From NCBI GenBank assembly GCA_002328745.1, contig DCVQ01000011.1, forward strand, positions 8,891 through 42,868: a DNA stretch of 33,978 nucleotides. Direction: 5' to 3'. The notes beneath the pieces are model-generated. The model made no database searches, was not told the origin of the DNA, and saw only the letters and a list, made by a program, of their open reading frames with translations. Source of the stretch: Actinobacteria bacterium UBA2184. GTDB lineage: Bacteria; Actinomycetota; Coriobacteriia; Anaerosomatales; Anaerosomataceae. The position numbers and the translations under genes were made by a program. Below, piece after piece: positions 1 to 7,479 of this stretch (its first letter is position 1; the number at the start of each line of letters is the position of its first letter).

Positions 1-2
1 CC

Positions 3-869
3 GCCGCACGAACGGCATCCGGTCCCGCCGCATATGCCGCACGATATATCGACCTCGGCGGAAGGCTCGGTGAACGGGAAGAAGTGCGGGCGCAGCCGCA
101 CGCGGCGATCGGGACCGAACATCTGCCGCACGAAGTGCTCGAGCGTGCCCTTGAGATCGCCGAAGGTGATGCCCTCGTCGACGACCAGGCCCTCGACCTG
201 CGTGAACTGCGGCAGGTGGCTGGGGTCGGCGACGTCGCGACGGTAGACCTTGCCGGGCACGATCACGTAGATCGGCGGCTTCTGCTTCTCCATCACGTGC
301 ACCTGGCCGGGACTGGTATGAGTGCGGAGCAGCACGTCGCTCTCGCCGGCCACGACCGCCCGATCGCCCGACAGGTCCTTCACGTAGAACGTGTCCTGGA
401 GCGCGCGCGCCGGATGGTCCGCCGGGTGGTTGAGCGCGGTGAAGTTGTAGTAGTCGAGCTCGACCTCCGGTCCCTCCGCGACCTGATAGCCGAGCCCCGT
501 GAACACCTCGACGATCTCGTCGACGACCTGGTGCAGCACGTGCTGCCTGCCGAGCGGGCGCTTCCTGCCCGGAAGGGTGACGTCGATCGCCTCCGAGGCC
601 ATCCGGCTCTCGAGCGCGACGCGTTCGAGCACGGTGCGCTTCTCGTCGAGCGCGGCCTCGACCGCGATGCGCACCTCGTTGGAGACGCGCCCGACCTCGG
701 GCCGCTCCTCGGGGGCGAGAGATCCCAGACCTCGCAGCACCGCGGTGAGCGAGCCCTTCTTGCCGAGGTACTCGAGGCGAACCGCTTCGAGCGCGTCGAG
801 CGTCGATGCCTCGCCCGCCGCGGCGACCGCAGTGGCCTGGATCGCGCGCAGATCGTCCGTGATGGTCAT
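3..869 (-). CDS. pheS: phenylalanine--tRNA ligase alpha subunit (partial, C-terminus outside window)
   Basis: Catalytic alpha subunit of the (alpha-beta)2 class II synthetase that charges tRNA-Phe. The 289 visible residues (family about 340) begin with the N-terminal coiled-coil region, pass through the class II core (HTSPGQVHVME, then VYRRDVADPSHLPQF and the conserved QVEGLVVD) and run off the window edge in the Cys-rich stretch following AEVDISC, which matches the family's CGGxGCxxC region. The ATG at 867-869 has an upstream GGAGAGGCGAGG. A T-box leader with a Phe specifier precedes it, which agrees with the call. pheT would be expected beyond the left edge. No frameshift is visible. Confidence 0.97.
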   Translation of the reverse strand, partial: MTITDDLRAIQATAVAAAGEASTLDALEAVRLEYLGKKGSLTAVLRGLGSLAPEERPEVGRVSNEVRIAVEAALDEKRTVLERVALESRMASEAIDVTLPGRKRPLGRQHVLHQVVDEIVEVFTGLGYQVAEGPEVELDYYNFTALNHPADHPARALQDTFYVKDLSGDRAVVAGESDVLLRTHTSPGQVHVMEKQKPPIYVIVPGKVYRRDVADPSHLPQFTQVEGLVVDEGITFGDLKGTLEHFVRQMFGPDRRVRLRPHFFPFTEPSAEVDISCGICGGTGCRSCG

Positions 870-896
870 GCGTCCTCGCCTCTCCCGACACCCGAA

Positions 897-1216
897 TCGA
901 AAAAGGAGCCACTCCGTCCTTCAGTTCGCAAGGACGGGAGCGGCTCCCGCGGTACCACCTTGGTTGGCCGGCTGCGCCGACCCGCTCGTTCCCGCGCGAC
1001 CCCTTCCGGGCGCCGAACGGGCCGGGCATCTCGTCCCGGGTGCCCGATATCGGGGGCTCCGGCTCCCCTACTGCGGCTCGTTCGGCCGGTTCAGGTCGCA
1101 GCTGATGGAGTGAACCGCGGTGCCGCCGTCCGGGACCCTCGCAGTCTGTGGGGCCCCTCCCTGGAGAACGGTGTGGACGCGCCGCGCATCTCCGTCATCG
1201 CCTGGTGTGCGATTGG
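897..1216 (-). promoter_or_regulatory. T-box leader (tRNA-Phe-sensing transcriptional riboswitch) upstream of pheS
   Basis: Read on the minus strand, the leader contains the canonical T-box sequence AAGGTGGTACCGCGG at 962-948. Its TGGT would pair with the ACCA end of a tRNA with discriminator A, as in tRNA-Phe. A strong terminator hairpin with a T-run follows. A Stem I candidate spans about 1199-1103: GATG (1199-1196) and GAG pair with CTCCATC, and the internal loop next to that basal helix holds TTC followed by A (1114-1112), a good Phe specifier codon. Known T-boxes of this kind let uncharged tRNA stabilise an antiterminator and raise synthetase expression. The T-box core is certain; the Stem I fold and specifier are my reading. 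Confidence 0.92.
900..948 (-). terminator. intrinsic terminator of the pheS T-box leader
   Basis: Hairpin arms are 906-922 and 931-948 (GGAGCC/GGCTCC outer pairs, CGTCCTT/AAGGACG inner pairs). On the minus strand a run of six T follows (905-900). It is mutually exclusive with the antiterminator formed by the T-box sequence, whose end it overlaps. Confidence 0.9.
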
Positions 1217-1222
1217 AAGGAA

Positions 1223-1251
1223 AGTCTAGCATCAGTGCTCCCGGGCGGCAA
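1223..1251 (-). promoter_or_regulatory. promoter for the T-box/pheS transcript
   Basis: Minus-strand -35 TTGCCG (1251-1246), a 17-nt spacer and -10 TAGACT (1228-1223). This places the start near 1216, just before the T-box leader. The -35 and part of the spacer lie inside the 3' end of the upstream peptidase gene. Confidence 0.65.
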
Positions 1252-1627
1252 AGGACCGGACGAGTCTTCCGACCGGCACGATGACCACGGGGACGCCTCG
1301 CACTCCGGCCACCGCCACAGCATCGCGGTCGGCCACCGTGTTGGCGTCCCCCTTGGTCCGCAGTTCACCAGACTCTGTGACCAGCAGCACCCGGTGCACC
1401 ACGCGCTCACCGTCGCGCTCGAACACCAGCATCTCACCGGGCAGCGGCGTCGCACCCAGACGCCGGTAGATGACGAGGTCCCCGGCGTACAGCGCCGGCT
1501 CCATCGAGCCGCCCGACACGAACACCGCCCCGTGCGTCAGCACACACGCGCCGAGCACGACCAGGCACAACGCTCCGGCCATCCACCGCACCCGGGCGAA
1601 GCGCACCTCATCGGGACTGCTCGGCAT
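1232..1627 (-). CDS. SipW-like signal peptidase I (S26B type)
   Basis: Small membrane signal peptidase, about 131 aa. A single TM helix at residues 16-38 is followed by the catalytic Ser in SGGSMEPAL (Ser41). The usual bacterial Lys is replaced by His in RVVHRV (His78), and a KGDAN motif sits near residue 92. A Ser-His arrangement is known for the archaeal/ER-type and SipW peptidases, which process TasA/camelysin-like proteins. The gene overlaps the end of exactly such a substrate gene (1608-2090) and must be co-translated with it. I chose the ATG at 1627; an in-frame ATG at 1633 is equally possible, and neither has a clear SD, which fits translational coupling. Function by family is solid; substrate assignment is inferred from context. 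Confidence 0.88.
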   Translation of the reverse strand: MPSSPDEVRFARVRWMAGALCLVVLGACVLTHGAVFVSGGSMEPALYAGDLVIYRRLGATPLPGEMLVFERDGERVVHRVLLVTESGELRTKGDANTVADRDAVAVAGVRGVPVVIVPVGRLVRSFAAREH

Positions 1628-2090
1628 CGACATACAGCGTCGCGCGCACGTAGTCGCCCTGAAGTTCGTTTCCGGCCTCGGCCGGCAGGCCGATCGCGTA
1701 CTCGACCGTCGCCGTCCTGCCCGGAGCGATACGAACGGCTTGCGTACGCATGGACGAGAGAACACCCTCGTAGAGCACCGCGCCCTCGCAGGTGACCCTG
1801 CACTCGAGCATGTTCCACAGGTCCGTGTAGCCGGCCTTCTTCGCGATCGTCGTCACGGCATCGAGCGCCAGGCTCCCGGTGTTGCTCACACCGACGCTGC
1901 GCGTGACCGTGACGCCCGGCGCTATCGGCTCGATGCACAACGCGGCCGCCGAGGGCTCGACCGATACGCCGAGCGTACCCGCGGTGATCACGTTGTCCTT
2001 CACCTCCGCCTGCGCGGTGAAGTAGGCGCGCGCGCCCCCGACGGACAGTGCGGCGGCGACGACCGCCGCGACGAGCAGGACTCGTTTCAT
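1608..2090 (-). CDS. TasA/camelysin-like secreted protein with SipW-type signal peptide
   Basis: The 160-aa product opens with a signal peptide (MKRVLLVAAVVAAALSVGG, then ARA) followed directly by YFTAQAEVKDNVITAGTL. The AYFT...N...AGTL pattern is the hallmark of SipW-cognate substrates such as TasA and camelysin. The rest looks like a single beta-sandwich domain with VSNTGSLALD and TVEYAIGLP strands. Two Cys in the middle (ECRVTCEG) and one earlier could form a disulfide. An SD (GGGAGGAACC) precedes the ATG. The gene lies immediately upstream of and overlaps the SipW-like peptidase. Likely role: surface or fibre-forming matrix protein. That role is inferred from the family, and the sequence is too short and divergent to name it TasA. 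Confidence 0.8.
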   Translation of the reverse strand: MKRVLLVAAVVAAALSVGGARAYFTAQAEVKDNVITAGTLGVSVEPSAAALCIEPIAPGVTVTRSVGVSNTGSLALDAVTTIAKKAGYTDLWNMLECRVTCEGAVLYEGVLSSMRTQAVRIAPGRTATVEYAIGLPAEAGNELQGDYVRATLYVDAEQSR

Positions 2091-2277
2091 GGTTCCTCCC
2101 GATCATGGGTGGCGCCGTCGAGGGGGGGCGGCTGCGTTGACTGGCTGCGGGCCCGCACCCGGAAGCATGCGCCACGCGACCGAACCGCAGCGCAACCCGC
2201 CATGAGCGCAATCTGAGCGCGGGAGGAACCAGATGTGAACGCCCCGGACGTCGTGCGCCGGGCGTCCCCGACAAGCA
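2091..2277. other. intergenic region upstream of the TasA-like gene
   Basis: Carries the SD of the 1608-2090 gene and presumably its promoter, but I see no convincing -35/-10 pair. A 63-codon open frame on the minus strand has no family resemblance or good SD, so it is not annotated. Confidence 0.5.
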
Positions 2278-2306
2278 CGAAGGCCCCGCCATCGGCGGGG
2301 CCTTCG
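2278..2306 (-). terminator. hairpin terminator after the infC-rpmI-rplT operon
   Basis: Near-perfect stem AAGGCCCCGCC/GGCGGGGCCTT with a 3-nt loop, 30 nt beyond the rplT stop. The T-tract that follows on the minus strand (CGTGCTTGTC) is poor. Confidence 0.7.
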
Positions 2307-2336
2307 TCGCAGATTCGCTCGTGCGCGGCGCTTTCG

Positions 2337-2696
2337 CTACACGCTCTGGGCGCTCTTCGCCAGCTCGGCCAGCTTCGCGAACGCGGCCGGATCGTTGACG
2401 GCCATGTCCGAGAGGACCTTGCGGTCGAGCGTGACCTCGGCCTTCTTGAGGCCGTTCATGAACACCGAGTACGACAATCCATTGATGCGGGCCGCGGCAT
2501 TGATGCGGACGATCCACAGGCGGCGGATCTCACGCTTCTTGTTGCGGCGGTCGCGGTAGGCGTACTGCTGAGCGTGCTGCACCTGCTCCTTGGCGATCTT
2601 GTACCGGCGGCTACGATCTCCGTAGTAGCCTTTCGCCTTCGCGAGAACGGTGCGACGCTTCTTTTTCGCCGATACGGCGCGCTTGATCCTGGGCAT
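2337..2696 (-). CDS. rplT: 50S ribosomal protein L20
   Basis: Primary 23S rRNA-binding protein needed early in large-subunit assembly; 119 aa, the normal length. The basic N-terminus MPRIKRAVSAKKKR and the conserved KGYYGDRSRRYK and YRDRRNKKREIRRLW segments identify it unambiguously. It is the last gene of infC-rpmI-rplT, 35 nt after rpmI. In Bacillus-type bacteria L20 represses this operon by binding its leader; the leader here holds an attenuator-like hairpin, so the same logic is possible but not shown. Confidence 0.98.
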   Translation of the reverse strand: MPRIKRAVSAKKKRRTVLAKAKGYYGDRSRRYKIAKEQVQHAQQYAYRDRRNKKREIRRLWIVRINAAARINGLSYSVFMNGLKKAEVTLDRKVLSDMAVNDPAAFAKLAELAKSAQSV

Positions 2697-2731
2697 CTTC
2701 GATCACTCCTTGTTCACACGCGAGCTTCGGA

Positions 2732-2929
2732 CTAACCGATGCCCAGCTGCTTCTTGATCACCTTGACGTCGGACTGGTCAACGAGACCGTCGTGACGGAA
2801 GTTGCGCTTCCGCTTCGGGCTCTTCTTCTCGAGGATGTGGCTCTTGAAGGCCTTGGCCCGCTTGATCTTGCCGGTACCGGTGAGCTTGAACCGCTTCGCG
2901 GTCCCCTTGTGCGTCTTCATCTTCGGCAT
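2732..2929 (-). CDS. rpmI: 50S ribosomal protein L35
   Basis: 65 aa, very basic, with the family signature MPKMKTHKGTAKRFK at the start and KSPKRKRNFR later. The SD AGGAGACGACGCT lies before the ATG. It sits 11 nt after infC and 35 nt before rplT, the order found across bacteria. Confidence 0.98.
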   Translation of the reverse strand: MPKMKTHKGTAKRFKLTGTGKIKRAKAFKSHILEKKSPKRKRNFRHDGLVDQSDVKVIKKQLGIG

Positions 2930-2940
2930 AGCGTCGTCTC

Positions 2941-3543
<603 letters not shown>

Positions 3544-3580
3544 ACGCTTCACCTCCGCCAGATGGGGGCTACACCGCCCC

Positions 3581-3619
3581 AAAATCAAGAAACGTCCCGC
3601 GGCGCTGCCGTCGGGACGT
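3581..3619 (-). terminator. attenuator-like hairpin in the infC leader
   Basis: On the minus strand ACGTCCCG (3619-3612) pairs with CGGGACGT (3599-3592), extended by CGGC/GCCG around the loop, and is followed by TTTCTTGATTTT (3591-3580). It looks like an intrinsic terminator 25 nt before the infC SD, so it probably controls readthrough into infC-rpmI-rplT. A second inverted repeat (GAGAACG/CGTTCTC, 3623-3651) lies just upstream and could be part of an alternative fold. Confidence 0.6.
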
Positions 3620-3761
3620 CGAGAGAACGCGACACACGTGTGCACGTTCTCGTTCTCGGACCAGACAGCCGCACTCTCGTGCGCCGGCAGGTGGGGACCG
3701 TCTCGGCTCTGATGGAGCCGGGGTCCCGCTTCATCGCTCTGTGGTTGTTAAGAACCCGCCG

Positions 3762-3790
3762 AGTATAGCGAGGACCGCCGAACGTGTCCA
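3762..3790 (-). promoter_or_regulatory. promoter of the infC-rpmI-rplT operon
   Basis: Minus-strand -35 TGGACA (3790-3785), exactly 17 nt, then -10 TATACT (3767-3762). The start would be near 3755, giving a leader of about 210 nt that includes the attenuator-like hairpin. Confidence 0.75.
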
Positions 3791-3830
3791 GCAAGCGCCC
3801 GCACGCCTGCGCCCGAAGGCGACGCCGCGG

Positions 3831-4430
3831 CTAGTCTTCGTCGCCCTCTTCTGCCGCGAACTCGTCAGCGGCCCCGGTATCTCCCTCGGGGATGCCCTCG
3901 GGCACCGCCCAGCGGAGCGTCGGGCTCGCGAGCGCCATGTCGGATTCGCCGCGCAGCGCCGCACGGAACGTCAGCGCATCGCCGAAGCGTTCGGTGAGGT
4001 TCTTCTGCACGGCGATCGTCAGCGTGCGCCGCACGCGATCCGTGAGATTCGGGAGGTACGCGTGGGGGTCGACAGGGTCGTCGCCCGCCGAGTACGGCAG
4101 CACGCCCATCAGCATCCGGTACGCGAGCACGCCGAGCGCGTAGACGTCGGCGCGCACGTCGGCCGGCTTGCCGTCGAGCTGCTGCGGAGAGCGGTACGCG
4201 TCGGCATCGGCGCAGGGCCCGGCGTCCCCGGCCGGTACCAGCGCGATCCTGCCCGGCGCGATCATGACGATCCGCCCCGGGTTCAGAGCGCCGTCGGTCA
4301 CGCCCTCGCGGTGCATCTCGCCCACTGCCTGGAGAAGCGCGTCGAACAGCGCCAGCCCTTCGCCGAGCGGCAGCTTACCGTGCTCGTCCAGATAGTCGGC
4401 CAGCGTGCGCCCGGCGATCTCCCCGTTCAT
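3831..4430 (-). CDS. kinase C-lobe-only pseudokinase (eukaryotic-type Ser/Thr kinase fold)
   Basis: 199 aa from an ATG with SD GGAGAGGGCC. Residues 78-113 (YRSPQQLDGKPADVRADVYA then LGVLAYRMLMGVLPY) match the activation-segment end, helix F and following region of Hanks-type kinases. The N-lobe is absent: there is no Gly-rich loop or ATP-binding Lys, and the chain starts at about helix D/E (LGEGLALFDALLQAVGEMH). The HRDLKxxN catalytic loop has become DGALNPGR (46-53), so the catalytic Asp, Lys and metal-binding Asn are gone, and no DFG is seen. It ends in an acidic tail. It should not phosphorylate anything; a scaffold or regulatory role is inferred. It lies 69 nt after thrS on the same strand, probably co-transcribed. 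Confidence 0.75.
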   Translation of the reverse strand: MNGEIAGRTLADYLDEHGKLPLGEGLALFDALLQAVGEMHREGVTDGALNPGRIVMIAPGRIALVPAGDAGPCADADAYRSPQQLDGKPADVRADVYALGVLAYRMLMGVLPYSAGDDPVDPHAYLPNLTDRVRRTLTIAVQKNLTERFGDALTFRAALRGESDMALASPTLRWAVPEGIPEGDTGAADEFAAEEGDED

Positions 4431-4499
4431 GGCCCTCTCCCCTCGCCCGGTCACTACGGCCGGATCGGACCTGCGCACCTGCGTGCGAAGCCTGCCTCG

Positions 4500-6416
4500 C
4501 TACGGACGCTCCGCGAGCACCTTCGCGGCGAACTCCTCGACGCCCATCGCGCCGATGTCCCCGGCGAGCCGCTCGCGCACGCCCACGGTATCGACCTCGA
4601 TCTCCTTGTCGCCGACCACGAGCATGTACGGCACCTTCTGCTGCTGCGCCTTGGCGATCTTCACGCGCATCGGGTCGTTGTCGGCGTACACCTCGGCCCT
4701 CACGCCGGCCTTGCCGAGGCGCCCGCGCACGGCCTCGCAGTGCTCCAGGTGCCGGTCCGCGATCGGGATGACGACCGCCTGCACCGGTGCGAGCCACGTG
4801 GGGAACGCGCCGGCGGTGTGCTCGATCAGGATGCCGAAGAAACGCTCCATCGAGCCGAAGATGGCGCGATGCAGCATGAACGGCTGCTGCTCGGTGTTCT
4901 CGGCGGTCCGGTACGTGATGCCGAACCGCTCGGGGTTGTTGAAGTCCACCTGGATCGTCGAGAGCTGCCAGATGCGGCCGATGGCGTCCTTCACCTTGAT
5001 GTCGATCTTCGGGCCGTAGAATGCGCCGTCACCTTCGTTGATCTGATACGGCAGGCCCCACTCCTCGAGCGCGGTCATGAGCGCTTTGGTGGCGAGCACC
5101 CAGTCCTCATCGCGACCGACGGACTTCTCGGGGCGCGTGGAGACCTCGGCGGTGTACTCGAAGCCGAAGGTGTCCATGATGAACTTGACGATGTCGAGCA
5201 TCGCCTTGACCTCGGGGATGATCTGCTCGCCGGTGCAGAAGATGTGCGCGTCGTCCTGCGTGAAGCCGCGCGCCCGCATCAGACCGTGGACCACGCCGCT
5301 CTTCTCGTGCCGGTACACGGTGCCGAACTCGAAGAGGCGCATCGGCAGGTCGCGATACGAGCGCACGTCAGCGCGGTAGACGAGCAGCGCGCCGGGGCAG
5401 TTCATCGGCTTGACCGCATAGTCGGTCGGTTCCTTGCCCTCCCCCTCGTCGATCTGGAAGGGATACATGTTCTCCTGGTAGTAGTCCCAGTGCCCGCTGG
5501 TCCTCCACACGTCGGCCTTATAGATATGCGGCGTGCGGATCTCCTGATAGCCGCGCTCGTACAGGTCGGCCGAGAGCCACTCGATGAGCTCGTGCAGCAC
5601 CCGCGCGCCCTTGGGGTGATAGAAGACCAGTCCGGAGCCGGCGAGCTCGTCGAAGTGGAACAGGTCGAGTTCCTTGCCGAGCTTGCGGTGGTCGCGCTTC
5701 TCGGCCTCTTCCAGGCGCGTGATGTACGCCTGCAGGTCCTTCTCGGAGAACCACGCGGTGCCGTAGATGCGCTGCAGCATCGGGCGATCCGCATCGCCGC
5801 GCCAGTAGGCGCCCGCGACCTTCATCAGCTTGAACGCCTTGATCCAGCCGGTGTGCGGCACGTGCGGACCGCGGCACAGGTCGGTGAAGATGCCCTGCGT
5901 GTACGTCGAGAGCTCCTCGTCGTCGGGCAGCGCGGCGATCAGCTCCTGCTTGTACGGCTGGCCTTCGAAGACCGAGAGGGCCGCCAGCTTGTCGAGCGTC
6001 ACGCGCTCGAACGGGTGCTCCTCGGCGACGATGGCGCGCATGCGCTCCTCGATCGCGCCGAGGTCATCGGGCGTGAAGGTGCGGTCGATCTCGATGTCGT
6101 AGTAGAAGCCGTCCTCGATCGACGGGCCGACGCCGAACTTCGCCAGCGGGAACAGCTGCTTGACGGCCTCCGCCATCACGTGCGCGGCGGAGTGGCGGAG
6201 CACGTCGAGCGCCTCGGCGTCCCGCTCGGTGACGATCGCCACACGGGCGCCGTCGGTCACGGGCGCCGTCACGTCCACGAGCCGACCGTCCACGCGACCG
6301 GCGATCGCGGCGGCTGCGAGGCGCGCCCCGATGGACGCGGCGACGTCGGCCACGGTCGCGCCGGAGGGTACGCTCTTCGCGCTGCCGTCGGGCAACGTGA
6401 CGAAGATCTCAGGCAT
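4500..6416 (-). CDS. thrS: threonine--tRNA ligase
   Basis: Class II synthetase for tRNA-Thr; 638 aa, full length. In order: N-terminal TGS domain (about 1-63), editing domain with HSAAH (His75/His79) and later GPHVPHTG, class II core with the zinc-binding MNCPGALLVYR and motif 2 VYRHEKSGVVHGLMRARGF, motif 3 GSMERFFGILIEH, and the anticodon-binding domain from about residue 540 (VQAVVIPIADRH). The ATG at 6416 follows GGAAGGAAGCG. It is preceded 51 nt upstream by the zinc-ribbon membrane gene; there is no T-box here, unlike pheS. Confidence 0.98.
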   Translation of the reverse strand: MPEIFVTLPDGSAKSVPSGATVADVAASIGARLAAAAIAGRVDGRLVDVTAPVTDGARVAIVTERDAEALDVLRHSAAHVMAEAVKQLFPLAKFGVGPSIEDGFYYDIEIDRTFTPDDLGAIEERMRAIVAEEHPFERVTLDKLAALSVFEGQPYKQELIAALPDDEELSTYTQGIFTDLCRGPHVPHTGWIKAFKLMKVAGAYWRGDADRPMLQRIYGTAWFSEKDLQAYITRLEEAEKRDHRKLGKELDLFHFDELAGSGLVFYHPKGARVLHELIEWLSADLYERGYQEIRTPHIYKADVWRTSGHWDYYQENMYPFQIDEGEGKEPTDYAVKPMNCPGALLVYRADVRSYRDLPMRLFEFGTVYRHEKSGVVHGLMRARGFTQDDAHIFCTGEQIIPEVKAMLDIVKFIMDTFGFEYTAEVSTRPEKSVGRDEDWVLATKALMTALEEWGLPYQINEGDGAFYGPKIDIKVKDAIGRIWQLSTIQVDFNNPERFGITYRTAENTEQQPFMLHRAIFGSMERFFGILIEHTAGAFPTWLAPVQAVVIPIADRHLEHCEAVRGRLGKAGVRAEVYADNDPMRVKIAKAQQQKVPYMLVVGDKEIEVDTVGVRERLAGDIGAMGVEEFAAKVLAERP

Positions 6417-6467
6417 GTTCGACGCTTCCTTCCGAGGACCGTCCGACCCGCGTACGCGGGCCCGCGA

Positions 6468-6917
6468 TCACTGCTTGGTCTTGCAGTACGGGCAGATGCT
6501 CCAGTCCAGGTCGAGAGCACGCCCGCAACTCGTGCATTCCTTGCGGAGTTTGGTCATGCACCAGGGACACACGAGGAAGTCGGGGCCCGCTGGGCGGTGG
6601 CACGAGGGGCACGCCTTGCCCGACGCGTGGAGCTCGGCCTCCTTCGCGGCGATCTCGAGCTCGCGCTCCCGCGCGTCCTCGGCGTACTCCGGCGGACGGA
6701 CGACGAGGTAGATCATCCATCCGAAGATGTTGAAGATGAGCACCACGAGCGCCCAGAACCACGGCATCGCCCCACGGCGCTGCGCGTCGCGCCACGTCCA
6801 GAAGATCAGCGCCGCGCTGAAGACGATGAAGAAGAGCAAGCACAGGCGGGAGGCGAGTTCCACGATCGGGCTCTCGAGTATGGGCCCGAGCAGTTCGTCA
6901 ATCAGGTCTCCGAACAT
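6468..6917 (-). CDS. two-TM membrane protein with double zinc ribbon
   Basis: 149 aa. Two hydrophobic helices (about 22-41 and 52-72), the second region resembling the phospholipase-D-nuclease N-terminal-like WxxxDAxRRG...PWFWALVVLIFNIFGWMIYL...RPPE pattern. A charged helix (78-100) follows, then two zinc ribbons with CxxC pairs at 103/106, 117/120, 128/131 and 142/145. SD AAGGGGACGGA precedes the ATG. No function can be assigned; the C-terminal ribbons probably face the cytoplasm and bind a protein or nucleic acid. It heads a likely unit with thrS and the pseudokinase. A small inverted repeat (CCTGC/GCAGG, 6963-6980) lies upstream. Confidence 0.8.
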   Translation of the reverse strand: MFGDLIDELLGPILESPIVELASRLCLLFFIVFSAALIFWTWRDAQRRGAMPWFWALVVLIFNIFGWMIYLVVRPPEYAEDARERELEIAAKEAELHASGKACPSCHRPAGPDFLVCPWCMTKLRKECTSCGRALDLDWSICPYCKTKQ

Positions 6918-7059
6918 TCCGTCCCCTTCCGGGTGGTCGTGCCGCTCCCGATATGCATGGTGCCTGCATACTCACGCAGGCTACCGGGATTCTAGCAGAA
7001 CCACCGCCGCATACACCTCCCGGCGTACGGCAACTCGCGCGATGCGCGACCTCTCCGGG

Positions 7060-7088
7060 CTGACGGCCGCGCCGCGGGCGTGTATAGT
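7060..7088 (+). promoter_or_regulatory. promoter of panD
   Basis: -35 CTGACG (7060-7065), 17 nt, -10 TATAGT (7083-7088). The expected start near 7095 leaves a leader of roughly 34 nt before the panD ATG. Confidence 0.6.
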
Positions 7089-7128
7089 GTTCCGGCGAAC
7101 GCCAGCCCGTCAGGATCGGAACGTGCCG

Positions 7129-7479
7129 ATGCTCCGCAAGATGCTCAAGAGCAAGATCCACCGCGCCACCGTGACCGATGCGAACGTCGACTACGTCGGC
7201 AGCATCACGGTCGATGGCGCGCTCCTGGACGCTGCTGACATTCTCGAGCATGAGGCCGTCTGGGTCTGGGACGTCACGAGCGGCAGCCGTTTCGAGACCT
7301 ACGCGATCCGGGGCGAAGAAGGGTCAGGCACCATGTGTGTCAACGGCGCCGCCGCGCACCTCGTCACCATCGGCGACGTCATCATCGTCGCGACCTTCGG
7401 GCAGTTCACCGACGATGAAGCGCGCGCCTGGTCGCCCACCGTGGTGCAGGTGGACGCGGAGAACCGCCGCATCGGCTAG
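7129..7479 (+). CDS. panD: aspartate 1-decarboxylase (pyruvoyl enzyme precursor)
   Basis: Makes beta-alanine from L-aspartate for pantothenate/CoA synthesis. 116 aa, usual length. The start MLRKMLKSKIHRATVT is typical, and the self-cleavage site YVGS places the pyruvoyl-forming serine at residue 25 after Gly24. The later ENNxA-type segment (GSGTMCVNGAAAHLV) is kept. I chose the ATG at 7129; a GTG two codons earlier is possible. The SD is weak (AGGATCGGA). It is the only plus-strand gene in the first 11 kb and converges on folC, with both stop codons within one CTAG. Confidence 0.96.
   Translation: MLRKMLKSKIHRATVTDANVDYVGSITVDGALLDAADILEHEAVWVWDVTSGSRFETYAIRGEEGSGTMCVNGAAAHLVTIGDVIIVATFGQFTDDEARAWSPTVVQVDAENRRIG

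Noticed and set aside
2087..2278. 63-codon minus-strand frame upstream of the TasA-like gene
   Set aside because: Overlaps the SD of the next gene, no recognisable domain, no good start context.
3831..4430. Active Ser/Thr protein kinase
   Set aside because: No ATP-binding lobe, no catalytic Asp, no DFG.
3741..6995. 1084-codon open frame on the plus strand opposite the pseudokinase, thrS and zinc-ribbon genes
   Set aside because: It is the antisense shadow of GC-rich coding sequence: low-complexity His/Arg/Glu/Val/Leu composition, no family match, no SD, and it spans three real genes.
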